A DNA stretch of 64,000 bases from Macrocystis pyrifera (Eukaryota > Sar > Phaeophyceae > Laminariales > Laminariaceae): contig JASSKH010000029.1 of NCBI GenBank assembly GCA_031763025.1, positions 8,972,571 to 9,036,570 of the forward strand, read 5' to 3'. Shown here piece after piece: positions 11,097 to 21,866 of this stretch (the stretch's first letter is position 1; every line of letters begins with the position of its first letter). Below the pieces are notes generated by a model, which ran no database searches, was not told the DNA's origin, and was given only the letters and a program-made list of their open reading frames with translations. A program made the position numbers and the translations under genes.

Positions 11097-13540
11097 TCCT
11101 CCCCAGATGGGCTAGCCGGATAAGGCAAGCCACGTCATATCCTAAACGGTGGACCAGGGGTATTCTACGCCCGCCAAACTGTGGGAAGCAAACCCGGCTG
11201 ATGTTTTTCCGATATGAAACGCCTCCCCCCAATACGCACACTACATGCGTCGCCTTGCTCTCTTGACACGGCGTACACTGTGACGCGCCCTCTCCAACTA
11301 CGTTCCTGAATGCTCGCTTGACTCCTAAACTCACCACAGTGCCCCCAACGTGCAATACCTGTCCCACGTAACACTATCTTGCCAATCGATATGAAAGATC
11401 ACAATCGTCGCGCCAACAAGGTGAACTATAAGCAAAAAAAGACTGTCAGAGATCGCAAGGAACCCCATTCCTTCGCAAAATAGTCTCCTATTGCCCGCTA
11501 CTCCCGCCATAGATACACAGATCGCGACGGTAAATCGGGATAACAGGGGCTTTTTTATGTCTTAAACATAGCCATCATCTGGCGCCTACCAAAACAATGA
11601 ACTCCTGCAAATTCGTAGTGCTGTTGCCGAGCTAAGTGGGATAAAACTTCCAAATTTCTACTGACCTAGAACAACGACCCCCAGCGGCATCCCGCTCATC
11701 CTCCCCTGCTTAGAACAAGCGCTTCCAGAGACGTCACTCCGGATCAATAGCCCAAGTCGCTCCTCGTCCGTCAACCCCCCGAAGCCCCGAAGCCGACGCC
11801 ACCAAGACAGGTGAGTCGGCGTTGCGCGCAGCTGTACTTGAAGATGGACCCCGGACGAGCTGCTCGATCTTCAGTCGACTGTTCGAGCTGCGGTGCGAAA
11901 GATGGAGAGAAGGCGTGAAGACGCAGTCGCAGGCGCAGGCACAAAACCGCGCGCCCATACACCCAGCAACATGCCCGAGGGACGGCGAGGGAGAGGGAGA
12001 GAGAGAGAGAGAACGAGAGAGAGAACATGGGACGGATAGAAGGAGAGATCATGCGCGAGAAATGGTGCGCCCGCGGCCCCACCCTCGCCTTCCTACTCCG
12101 AATCCCCTCGTTTCTGCTGACGTCAGCTATTTCAAATCGTTACCGGCAAAGCGGCCGCGCCAATACGGTGAGTAGAGTCGTAGACCTGCCCGGGCCAACC
12201 CGTTCGCCCCTTTCCGCCCTCGACCGGTGTGATGACTTTCGCGCCGATCGCCAATTTTCTCAGCGCCTCCTTTCTACTCAGCGCGGGACGTCTTGTTGCC
12301 CCCTCTTTTCAGGCTGCGGCTCCGCTCGCTGCCCGGACCCTACAAGGTCCACCACGCGTGAAACGTGCTCCACTACAGCGGAGTGAAGCTGTCCAGTGAC
12401 TCCGCCTCCGAAACCCAGTCCGACGCCTCCTCGTCGAGGTACCCGCCGCGGTACCCCCATCTCGCGACCTCGGTAGCGCTGACCACTTTCCTCCTGTCCA
12501 GTAGCGTGTACATCGATGCTGCTGTAGTTTAGTGCCCTCCGAGCCCAAGGTCCACTCCCCACGCCGTCTGCGCGAACTCATCCTCCATGGGGTGCCGAAG
12601 ATCGGATGGCCTCGTGTACAATGGCTTCAGCGAGGTTGCCCAGCTCTCTGTCAGTCAAGCTCCCTTCTCGAGATGTCTGAAGGGAGATGGCGCTGCGGTG
12701 AGTCTGACGGATGCTGTCAACAATGGTTCCAAGTAGCGACGGCGCAGGGGGCGGGCGTGGTCTCAGCATGCGAGATTTCTGCGAGCATGGTTCGGTGGCG
12801 TGCGGCGTGATAATGACTCTCACGATAAGTTACTGGGCGGTCGAGTCGATTAAGAGTTAGGTGATCCATGTCACGAAAACTCTTGCTGCTGTAGCTTAAA
12901 TCAGACTGTAACCGCCCCTCGGCTGTCCCGGCTACGTGTTCGTGAACTCGCTAATCTAGCCATACTCACCCCGCCTCCTTTGTGCACTACCTACGCAAGG
13001 GAGCGCACGAATACGCTGTATCGGTTGCAAAATACCTACGTATGTGGACAGGATACCGACCATGATGATGTTTCGACCAACTAATAATTTCTCGACCCTG
13101 AAAGCCCATCCCTAAACCGGAGTCCATCAGCCCGCATAAGCGCGAGATAATTATAACAACACCAAAAAACTACATATGGGTCGGCACATCTGGAAGGATT
13201 TGCACATCATGAAGGTGCCGTGTTGAAAGTAGTATTAACAAGAATCGCGCGCTACAGGGGAATAATATGATTACCCCGCATTGCGCAGTTCCGGTGGGGG
13301 TGAGACAACACTGCATTGCAAAAGGTGGCTTCCACGGTTCCAAGCTGTGGCCCCAAATGGGGAGGCACAGCTGGCACGATAACACTGCAAACGGGAAATG
13401 CTGGGTGTTGGAGGAAATGTGTGCAGCGTGTGGGTACATTGTTGACATTGGGATCAGAATGTCCGCACGTTGTGACAATATTTCCGTTACACTGGGAACG
13501 GGCAATACTAGACGCCGTTAAAAAAATAGTGTAGCACGCC
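11097..13540. other. Interior of B1, first half
   Basis: The sequence is shared with 45320-49500 of element B2. It includes a short (GA)n tract at about 11995-12015. The region around 12280-12580, read on the minus strand, matches the part of B2 that lies downstream of integrase. No intact frame is supported. Confidence 0.6.
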
Positions 13541-13900
13541 GGTGCGTAGTTGAATGTTCATACAGCATGCCCTACACTTGAAGCAGTGCAGCCCTACGTG
13601 GTCGTAATTTCGTACTTTATGCCGGTGTACCTCAGAGGAGCGTACAACACTGGACGTTGCTGAAAAAATCCGCAGCATGCCGGTACCTGGTAAAGAAAAG
13701 TGAGTGACTAGATCGAACACGCGGCTAACAAGTTATCTATGAGTGAATACATCGCTGAATGTTCGTTAGCCTGCCAGTACATTGTTACCAATGCAGTACT
13801 ACGTAGCCAGTTGCTGAAATTTCGTGCAGCATGCCGGTGTATGTTAGGGAAAAGTGCAACACTGGACGTTGCGCAGCATGCCGGTAAATATCTAACTTGA
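13541..13900. repeat. Internal degenerate repeats with GCAGCATGCCGGT
   Basis: Several imperfect units of about 70-110 bp carry the word GCAGCATGCCGGT, AACACTGGACGTTG or CACACGCGGCTAA. The same block is present at 49490-49920 in B2, so it belonged to the element before the two copies diverged. Confidence 0.6.
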
Positions 13901-14043
13901 CCGCACACGCGGCTAATGAATTCTGACCACGAAAGTTGATAGAACACGCCGAGCCCTACTAATGTTGTTGTTGTACGGTCGATGCGTACATGGACAAACC
14001 CCGAACATGACTGCCTGCCTGTCTACATTACAGTCAAATTCAA

Positions 14044-14455
14044 ATCACGAAAACGAGCAAGCGACAGCAACCCGTCTTAGCAGCAGTATGATACTTACTA
14101 AGATAAGGTATCTCGCATGCTTCGGGTTCCTGTACGACTGCAAGCTATTCAGTATACGAGTGGGCATCAATCATGGATGCGAAATTTGCAGCTCGTGGAC
14201 GGGTCTAGCGACGTTATTGCGGTAGGTGACGCCGTCAGCATCATATCTTTTTCGTCTTGCGAAAACGACCAATCGACAGCGACCCGTACTTGCAGCAGCA
14301 TGATACCTACTTACTGAAATAAGATATCTCGCATGTTGCGGGTTCCTGTACGATTGCAAATCACTTAGAACACAAACGAGCACCAAGCATGGACACGAAA
14401 TATGCAGCTTGTGGACGGATCTAGGGACGTTCTTGCGGTGGTGCCGTCAGCAGCG
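14044..14455. repeat. Two tandem units of about 206 bp in B1
   Basis: Each unit contains GACAGC-ACCCGT, TATCTCGCATG, GGGTTCCTGTACGA and GTGGACGG-TCTAG. B2 carries equivalent units at about 50045-50450. Confidence 0.65.
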
Positions 14456-14639
14456 TCTCTTAATAGTCACTCCTCGTCCCCGTGCTTTCCTCTGCGGACC
14501 TGGTGAACGAACCGGCGGTACGGCCTTTCACCATTTGCTCTCACCTCCCTGCCTTTCCCCTTCTCGCCCCTGCTGGCGTACGAAAGGGGGTCAGTCTCAT
14601 GCCTCGTGCGCGAGGATTGCCGCGGGTTGCTGTTGGCTA

Positions 14640-14998
14640 GCATAATCGGTATTTCGTTGCATAGATTACTGCCATATTCCTCACGATGCCTGCATTGTTC
14701 GTGAGCGTGTGGTTCACTCCTCGGGTGCTGTTGTTTCCATATGTTTTATACCCAGTATATATAATTTAGTGTGATCCGTATGGGGGACATCATTTCATCT
14801 AGTGGTGGGGCGTCGCGAATAGGTATTTCCTTGCATAAATCGCTGTTGTATTTATTATGATACCTGTTTCATTAATGAGCGCGTGGTTCACTGCTCAGGT
14901 GCTGTCTTTTCTTTTCCATATGCTTAATGCCCGGCATATATGATTCAGTGCGATCCGTATGGGGGACAATATTTCAACTAGCTGGGCGTCGCAACTAA
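14640..14998. repeat. Two tandem units of about 178 bp in B1
   Basis: Each unit has GAGCG-GTGGTTCACT, a CGGGTGCTGT-like block and GATCCGTATGGGGGACA. B2 shows the same pair at about 50640-50957. In element sense these units lie close to the 5' LTR and may be untranslated leader. Confidence 0.65.
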
Positions 14999-15436
14999 CC
15001 CCTCCTCTCTCGCCTGAGTTTACAAAGCTCAAATGTGACGAGGGGTGGGCGCTGCGCAATAAAAAGAGACTATATGCCGCGGCAGACTGCAGGATACCTC
15101 CACCCACTAAACAGACCTGCGTTGAACACATGAAAGGAGTGTGCGGGGCCACTACACTCACGCATACCGAAGCTCACCAGAGGACTGACTCTGTTAAACG
15201 AGGCGTCAGCCACTCCCCTCGCGGGGGACGGAGTCAGCTCTCATTCATCCACACTATACCTCCCACGGCGCGCAGCCGCAAGACCCACACGGTGTCCGCC
15301 CGCGGTCATGCTTGGGGACCGTGGTTCGAACCGATCGTGATCTACCGAAGGTTCCTCAGAATTACGGACTCAGTCGTAGTGTATTGAGAGATACCAGGTA
15401 CGAGTCTACCCAGTGTAAGGAGCCATGGAGATCAAG

Positions 15437-15506
15437 GTCTAATTGGTATAGTGGTCAGTATACCACCTTGGGGCTGTGGAAACCCGAGTTCTCGGATTGA
15501 ACACCA
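15437..15506 (+). tRNA. tRNA-Pro(GGG)-like sequence forming the primer-binding region of B1 (not a normal gene)
   Basis: A cloverleaf can be drawn by eye. The acceptor is GTCTAAT/ATTGAAC (6 of 7 pairs). The D stem is GTAT/GTAT with GG in the loop, and the anticodon stem CCACC/TGTGG has 4 of 5 pairs. The loop TTGGGGC gives anticodon GGG, and the T stem CCGAG/CTCGG is perfect. It ends in an encoded CCA (15504-15506) that touches the LTR border at 15507. Read on the minus strand this is the element's primer-binding site, TGGTGTTCAATCCGAG, but the complementarity continues through the whole tRNA. The T loop is shortened to TT, lacking the nucleotides around position 58. Eukaryotic nuclear genomes normally encode neither CCA nor a GGG proline anticodon. 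The likely origin is copying of a mature tRNA by reverse transcriptase. The alternative is a decayed tRNA gene that happens to abut an LTR. Confidence 0.6.
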
Positions 15507-15978
15507 TGTCACAGAGTTGAGCGGTGCGTGTGTCATGCATATTGGGGTAGTCTCGTGGGGCTCTCCGGCCGATATAGCTTATGTTCCTCAAAATACTGCT
15601 CAGATATACTCACACTCTAAAACTCACGTATGAATTCGTTCTCAGAACAAACAGAGCCATAGGTCGTCTGGCACACATTAACACGCTCGAGCTCTATCAG
15701 TTCATTGCAAAGACTGCCACCTGCATTCCCGTTGTTCTACCCAGCCTGCGGAACACACGCCTAAGCCTTTTCCTAGTTGTCTCACTCAGTACTCTTCTAG
15801 CGTAAGGGAACACTGCCGGCAACAGGACGAACTATAAGAAACTGAAGGGGATGGAAAAGGGTTGTGACCGTCTGCTCACATCCCTAATGTCTCCGGGTTC
15901 AATTCACATTATCCCCTTTGCCTACATACCGTGTCCACTTCTGGAAACCCCTCGAATCCTCTGATTACTACCGTAACA
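15507..15978 (-). repeat. LTR of element B1 (5' LTR in element sense)
   Basis: 472 bp, TGTCA...TAACA on the plus strand. It pairs with 10647-11096. Confidence 0.8.
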
Positions 15979-16715
15979 CGAGTACTGAGAGTTTTTTTGG
16001 AGAGTACTGGCGGCCAAAATGCTGCGAGTACAGAGAAGACCTACATATTGCGAGTACTGAAAAGGCCCAGATCCCGAGAGTACTGAGAGTATGAGCAGTA
16101 CGGAACCCCGAGAGCACACAAGGCCATTGGGTACCCGCAGTATCGAAACACGCAATAGCTGGGAGCACATGCTATATCCCCAGTGAGGAACCTCGGGATA
16201 CTGAGAGTACTCGCAGTACGTCTTCCTCGCAATACATATGCCCGAAATACTCCATACTCCGCGTACACTGGGCATATTGAGAGTATTTGGGTACTGCGAG
16301 TACTCGCAGTAAGAACTCTACCAACGGACGGAATACTGCTAATATGATAGTACTTGCACTCGCAGTACAGAACCCCGAGATACTTTATGCTCACCAGGGA
16401 GTATCCACGGCAGAAGCAGTAAGTGGCAAGTTTTCAATTTAGTACGAGCCCGAAATTATCCGCAGTGCGTATCGAGTGGTATCCGCACTAATAAAACAGA
16501 AAACCTAGAAATACTGCGAGTACTCGCAGTATTTGCAGCACAAACCCGAAATACTGCCAGTGCACAAAGTACCTTCGGTATTTTGTCGAACATTCTTTGC
16601 TGTACTCCCCATGTATTGGGAGCAACTGCTGTAAAAGGTTTAAGTATGAACGCACGCCACATTTGAACGCGCCCAAACTCCGTTGCCTTGCGTAAAAATA
16701 CACAACTTACTTCAT
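15979..16715 (+). repeat. Repeat G, copy 1, right part
   Basis: It resumes repeat G after element B1 with CGAGTACTGAGAG, matching 17213 onward in copy 2. The DNA is dense in GAGTACTG/CAGTACTC palindromic words and ends GTATGAACGCACGCCACA like copy 2. Confidence 0.75.
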
Positions 16716-16740
16716 GCGAATAAATTAATCATACATATAT

Positions 16741-18115
16741 ACAAGGTTCCCCTCCGGGAGGTGCCGTATTAATAGGGGAGTGGCGCAAGAGCGAAAGAAT
16801 AATACTCGTATGAAACCCTGCACACTTTTTTAGAAGTAGCACCTGCACCCACCCATCATCTTAACGTGAAGAACACACAAATCATATTTTTGAGGACAGA
16901 CCATGTTATACTGCTGTTCGCGGAATTAGTGTGGGATCATTAATTACTACAATAACATATTATAGGGTATCGGTAAGTTGAGATATATTGATCCAGCTGA
17001 CTCGCGGCGATTAATTCGTAAGTACATAAAAGTTTCTCGAGGTCGAGGTTGCGCCATAATACTTTGTGACCGGCTGAGTAATAAGGTTTCAGCATATACA
17101 TACATACTACAGGTACTACAATATATATGTTCCCCCAAAATAAATGTTTCTTGGTGCTCAGGGTATAATATCAAGGTTTCACACAGGTAAATGCTCGAGA
17201 ACAAATCGCAGTCCGAGTACTGACAGTATTGGAATACAGGCGGCAAAACTACTGCGAGTACTGAGAAGGCCCAAATACTGAGAGTAATGAGAGTGTGAGC
17301 AGTACCGAACCCCGAGAATACAGGTTGCTTGAAGTATGTACCCGCAGTAGTATCGAAACACGACATAAATACTTGGGGTAAAGGCAATATATGCGCACAG
17401 TACAGAACCTCGAGATACTGAGAGCATTCACAGCAGTCATGCATAATATTATATCGAAATACTGGCAGACTGCTTTGAGTGCTCAAGTTGTCTCCAGCGA
17501 AAGTAGTTTGCTCCAACTCCCACTCGTCTGGGACTATCTGGGTGAGTTTTGTGCCGAACGCTGGGCCTGAGACTTGTCGACACGGCGCACAAACGGTTGA
17601 AGTATACTTCACATACTCGAAGTATACTGGGCATATTGAGGGTATTTCATTACTGCGAGTACTGAGTCTCGCAGAAGAAGCAGCAGTACGAACACTACCA
17701 ATGGACGAAATACTGCTGTAGACTAGTACTTACTGGTATACTTGTAGTACCCGCCGTACAGAACCCCGAGATACTTTAAGCACAACAGGCGGTATCCATG
17801 CCAGCAGCAGTAGCGAACCCCGCATTAGTGCGAGCGCGAAGCGAACCCCGCATTAATGCGAGCCCGAAGAAATTATACGCGGTAGTATCTACAGAACCTC
17901 AAAATACTGCGAGTACTCAGTATCTCGAGTACAAAAACCCCGAAATACTGCGAGTGTCCGAAGTACCTACGGTAATAGCAGCAGTATTTTCTCGAACATA
18001 CTTTGCTTTATAAACTCCCGATTATTCGGAGTAGCTGTGAAATGTTGAGGTATGAACGCACGCCACACGCAAGCGCGCCGCCCAAACTCTTTAATTTGGG
18101 CTAAAACACACAAGT
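16741..18115 (+). repeat. Repeat G, copy 2, uninterrupted
   Basis: Tandem neighbour of copy 1. It preserves the unbroken sequence AGTCCGAGTACTGACAG at about 17208-17224, which is the paralogous empty site of the B1 insertion. It lacks most of the 9470-10190 block of copy 1. The 221-residue minus-strand frame here (16947-17612) matches no family I know and crosses repeat DNA; I do not call it a gene. Confidence 0.75.
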
Positions 18116-18807
18116 AGCATGTACTCTGTCACATTATACGTTCAGAAAAGCAAGGTGTGGACGAATGTATTATTATTACTACTGCTGTAGTACTCTGTTG
18201 TAGTTCTGTGGTACAAAAATAGTCAAAAGTGAGATTAAGAAAAAAGAACGGGGACGGCGCGAGTCGAACCTCGGAAACGAAAATGTTATCCAGCAAGTGC
18301 AGTTTAAACCTATACGCTAGAACAGCGCTCGCACAACTGGCATGTCGTGTTTTTTACGCAATCTAAAACACTTTGCACGATCTTCTACAGCAGTAGAGTA
18401 GCTTGTACAGGTACGACAGCATATTCAGCAGTACTGCTGTAAAATGCAACGCGAGGAACGTACGTGTACTGATCCCCTTTCAGCTGGCTCTAGGATCTAT
18501 CGATCAGCAATGTAGGACACACTGCAATCAGAACTACTGTATGTGTATGCACCGCTGTAAGTATATTACGAACGCTGCAGCTGTACGAATGAGCCGCAGT
18601 ACGATCATCCATACGCGCAAGGTGTGCTCACTGCTGCTGCTGGGCAGCAGGGTTGGTTGTGGTGCTGTAGGAAGCTGGAGGTAAGCACGCTCTGTGCACT
18701 GCTGTGGGTATTGTTCTCTAGGCGGTGGTCCGTGCTCCGTCAACAACCCAAAAAAATGTATGATGAGCCGGGGGGAGAAAACAGAGAGCATGGCAATGTA
18801 CCGATAT
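18116..18807. other. Spacer without a supported gene
   Basis: CTG/CAG-sprinkled DNA with several TACTGCTGTA words. A tRNA-like stretch on the minus strand at 18245-18335 was examined and rejected. Confidence 0.4.
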
Positions 18808-19050
18808 ACGTACGTACAAAATAAGGCATCTTTACCGAAACCAGGGAAATCGTCTTATCCACTCCCGCCGAAAAAAAACATTTAAGCGCCTGCCACGCGC
18901 TTCAGAGTGCACGGATCGCGCCGAGACCTAGACCAATGTGTCCGACAGGGCTTCCCGTGTCCGTGTACTTACTGTTTTGCCTAAAAGTGCTCGTGCGAAG
19001 AGAAAAGTTGGCAAAAGTGCGAAAATTTGACAAATATACGTATACATATA
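18808..19050 (+). repeat. Dispersed repeat J, copy 1
   Basis: It shares ACGTACGTACAAAATAA, AATCGTCTTATCCACTCCCG and AGAGTGCACGGATCGCGCCG with 28104-28385. It ends just before element A. Unclassified. Confidence 0.7.
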
Positions 19051-19077
19051 TAAACCTCATCGCAGGATAAGACTATA

Positions 19078-19530
19078 TGTTACGGTTTTAGACCGTTTCA
19101 GGAGTTACGACGACTTGCGTTTTTGTATCAGCAGGGGCCGCGTCATTTACGGCCCCTCCCCCATTTGTGGATTGCCACTCTTTCTTTCTCTTCTTCGGCG
19201 GTCCTACGTGTTGCCTCGGTCATCGCTCTCGACCGGAGGCTCAAAGCAATCAGTTTACCATCTACATACCTGGGAGACCTTCTCCCTAGCGTCAGAAGCA
19301 CGCTCTACCCCTCTGGGACATGTGCGAGCCCACGTCTCGACTCGGTTGGATCGTGGCCAGACTTGAGGTTGGTCTTATTATTTGTATATTGTAGGCATGT
19401 GTTGTAATCCTGTTCTATCCTGTATCTGAAGCGGACTGTCAACGGCTGTCCTTCGAATAGGCTCATGCCCGTGCTGCTTGCCTCATCCTGACCCAAGACC
19501 TCATGACCTATACGCTCCCGATCCATAACA
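19078..19530 (+). repeat. 5' LTR of element A
   Basis: 453 bp with TGTTA/TAACA inverted ends. Near-identical to 24530-24982. Confidence 0.9.
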
Positions 19531-19547
19531 TGGTGTCCAATCCGAGA
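19531..19547 (+). promoter_or_regulatory. Primer-binding site of element A
   Basis: TGGTGTCCAATCCGAGA begins at the first base after the LTR. It complements a tRNA 3' end CTCGGATTGGACACCA, which differs by one base from the tRNA-like sequence at 15491-15506. Confidence 0.75.
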
Positions 19548-20074
19548 CACGCGCTTGCACGCACTGGGGATCGTTCTACGCATCCCACTCTGTTTTTTTT
19601 TTTTATTTGTGCGGGACCCTGAGATCTCTCTGGGTTTTATGCACACGAGGATACGTACAGCAGCAATACAGCATGCGATACTTGCTGCTGTGCTGCTGTA
19701 CTACAGCAGTATTAAAATAGCAGTCCTGCTGTTTTGTTTTTTATTTTTTTCGTTTTGCCTCGAATGTTTTCGCTTTGTTTTTCGGGGGAGGCAACGGACA
19801 CACTCAGGAGCATATAATGCCCTGGCGTGTGTCTTATCTCTTGGTTCTAACGGCTACCCTATCCAGTTCTGTTTGCCCCTTTGCACTTTGAGGTTTTGTT
19901 GGGATGGCACAGGTGGGAGTCCAAAGCTTGCAGCACACTCGTTAGGCCCCCGCCCTTTTCTTTCCACCGGCAGCGATAAAAATGAATGAAAAGCAAAAGC
20001 CCGAACGTGATGTGACCTGTGGTTTGTGCAGCGCGCCCGAGTGTGCTCGCTTTAGTGACTCCCGGGCCGGGTAT

Positions 20075-20170
20075 CCACTTGCCATCTGTCTGTCTGCGCG
20101 TCCGCTGCTGTCGCCGTACGCCACTCGTCGCTATCGCGACGCGTGGCTCTGCATTGTTGCGAACGCGGCA
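20075..20170 (+). repeat. Direct repeat in element A, copy 1
   Basis: About 95 bp, with CCGCTGCTGTCGCCGTACGC and GCGAACGCGGCA. The second copy is at 22229-22323. Confidence 0.7.
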
Positions 20171-20885
20171 CTTGCTCCACTTTCTCTGCTGTGGGCACTA
20201 CCCACAAGTGCCTGCAGCAGGATTCACGGGGAGATACCTCTTGGTCTAATGTACGATGCTTTTTACAGAGTAGTTACTCTGTACCAGGTATGCATATATT
20301 TATGTTGTACGAGCTACTACTACTGCTGTAGACCGAGGTCAGGTCTCGAAATGTTGTCGATTGCGTTCGACGTGAATATATTATCAAAGATCCAGCTCGT
20401 ACGACGTACCTTTTGGGTCGAGTTGTGACGTATCAATACGACAGAAAAATGATTACGACGTCAAGATTCTACAGATATCTGGCTTTCCAGTGGTAAAAGT
20501 GACAAGTAGGAGCGATCTACTTCGTCAAAGTTGTTGTCGTCGTTCTCACATTTAATTCATCGCCATAATTAAAAGCAATGCAGTTCGTGGTCGCAGGACA
20601 CGAGAATACCTGGTACCTCGGTAAGGCACTTGTAAATTATTTCTCAAACATGCAGCAGTATAGACCCACCAATAAGAACCTGATGGAAACAAGCTCGCTT
20701 TTTTAAGGACGCCAAGAAATTTCATCGAGATGATGCGCTCCGCGAAAAGTACGTCTTCAATAATAGTAGTATACCCGGTACCTGGTACCTGGTACGTGTT
20801 GTTTTGTCGCTGTTGGCCCTGTTTGTTTTATTATGTGTCTCCTCTTGTTTTCGCGCTATACCTTTATGCCCTCATGGTGTCAGAA

Positions 20886-21530
20886 AGGAGAGATAGGCCA
20901 GTGCCTCGTGGAAAGCGAATGGTTTCGTCAACTAAGCTTACACGGGGTCTGCGCCAGTCCTACCTGTGCTTGCATTATGATGGATGAAAAGAGATGGGCC
21001 TGTACCTCGTGGGAATGGTAGTGATGTATTTTCAGTCGTGGGAGACAACCACGAGCTTCCACGAGGTCTGCGCCTATCCTACCTATCTGGCATGCGTTTT
21101 GTTTTTATTGGAGATGGGTCTGTGCCTTGTGGGGACACGGCTATGGTCTTGAACCGAGCCTCCACAGGGTCTGTGCCTGTCGTACCTGTACCTTTATAAT
21201 ATTTTACGTCTGCGCCTATCCTACCTATCTGGCATGCGTTTTCTTTTTATTGGAGATGGGTCTGTGCCTTGTGGGGACATAATTATGGTCTTGAACCGAG
21301 CCTCCACAAGGTCTGTGCCTGTCCTACTTGCCCCTGTTGTTGAGATGGGTCTGTGCCTTGTGGGGATATGGCTATGGTCTTGAACCGAGCCTCCACAGGG
21401 TCTGCGCCTGTCCTACCTGTACCTGTTTATTATTGTATAGGAGAGACAGGTCTGTGCCTCGTGGAAGTGGTGCTGTGTCTTCACCCGTCGCGGGAGACAG
21501 AAACAAAGTTCCACGAGGTCTGCGCCTGTC
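20886..21530 (+). repeat. Array of hairpin-forming units in element A
   Basis: About six units each carry GTGCCTCGTGG or GTGCCTTGTGG and, 30-50 nt later, the complement CCACGAGG or CCACAAGG followed by TCTGYGCCT. Each unit can fold into a stem-loop. The plus-strand short frames across it repeat the same motif and are not convincing proteins. Confidence 0.65.
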
Positions 21531-21673
21531 CTACCTACACGGTCTGTTAGTATGTTCTCGACAATTTTACTTATTTTATTTTGTGGGTGTGTAGTTGCTG
21601 CGCCTATCCAGTTTATGCACTTCCCACCGGGATTATTATTGCTTGCCGATTCGTTTCTTTATTTTTGGTGCGC

Positions 21674-21866
21674 TATGCTGCTCTGCTGCTGGTTGCACTG
21701 ATTTCCCGCGTGTATCGGTGCTGATATTTGCGCTTGTCTCGATATGCTGCTCTGCTGCTGGTTGCACTGATTTCCCGCGTGTATCGGTGTTGATATTTGC
21801 GCTCATCTCGTCATGCGGCTCTGCTGCTGGTTGCACTAATTTTCCTGCTTTCATCGGTACTGATAA
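21674..21866 (+). repeat. Three tandem 69-bp units in element A
   Basis: Units start TATGCTGCTCTGCTGCTGG and include GATTTCCCGCGTGTATCGGT. The period is a multiple of three, so a 23-residue repeat (CCSAAGCTDFPRVSVLIFAL) runs in one frame; whether it is translated is unknown. Confidence 0.7.

Larger units (their letters stand above)
10647..15978 (-). mobile_element. Old LTR retroelement B1, minus orientation, non-coding
   Basis: It is bounded by related LTRs at 10647-11096 (3' LTR in element sense) and 15507-15978 (5' LTR). On the element strand both start TGTTACGG and end TGACA. A purine tract (TGGGGAGGA) abuts the 3' LTR, and a primer-binding site abuts the 5' LTR. A diverged 4-bp duplication (CAAG/CGAG) flanks it, and the empty site survives in repeat G copy 2 (17213-17218). 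The interior is collinear with parts of element B2 (44841-50957) but keeps no recognisable pol domain apart from a short stretch matching the region downstream of integrase. The LTRs differ by very roughly 12-15 per cent by eye, so it is old. It is broken, with many breaks. Confidence 0.8.

Noticed and set aside
10647-15978. Idea that the tRNA-like sequence is an ordinary tRNA gene used as an insertion landmark, as Ty3-type elements do
   Set aside because: Not fully excluded, but an encoded CCA touching the LTR, a GGG anticodon and a shortened T loop fit a copied primer better, and the true insertion target is shown by repeat G.
16947-17612. 221-codon minus frame in repeat G copy 2
   Set aside because: It lies across repeat DNA, the equivalent frame is not kept in copy 1, and no motif is recognised.
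18245-18335. tRNA-like stretch on the minus strand with an A-box-like TAGCGTATAGG, a B-box-like GGTTCGACTCG and a T run downstream
   Set aside because: The T stem does not pair in the standard register and no acceptor stem forms; the A-to-B spacing is too long for a simple tRNA. Kept only as a possible degenerate Pol III relic.
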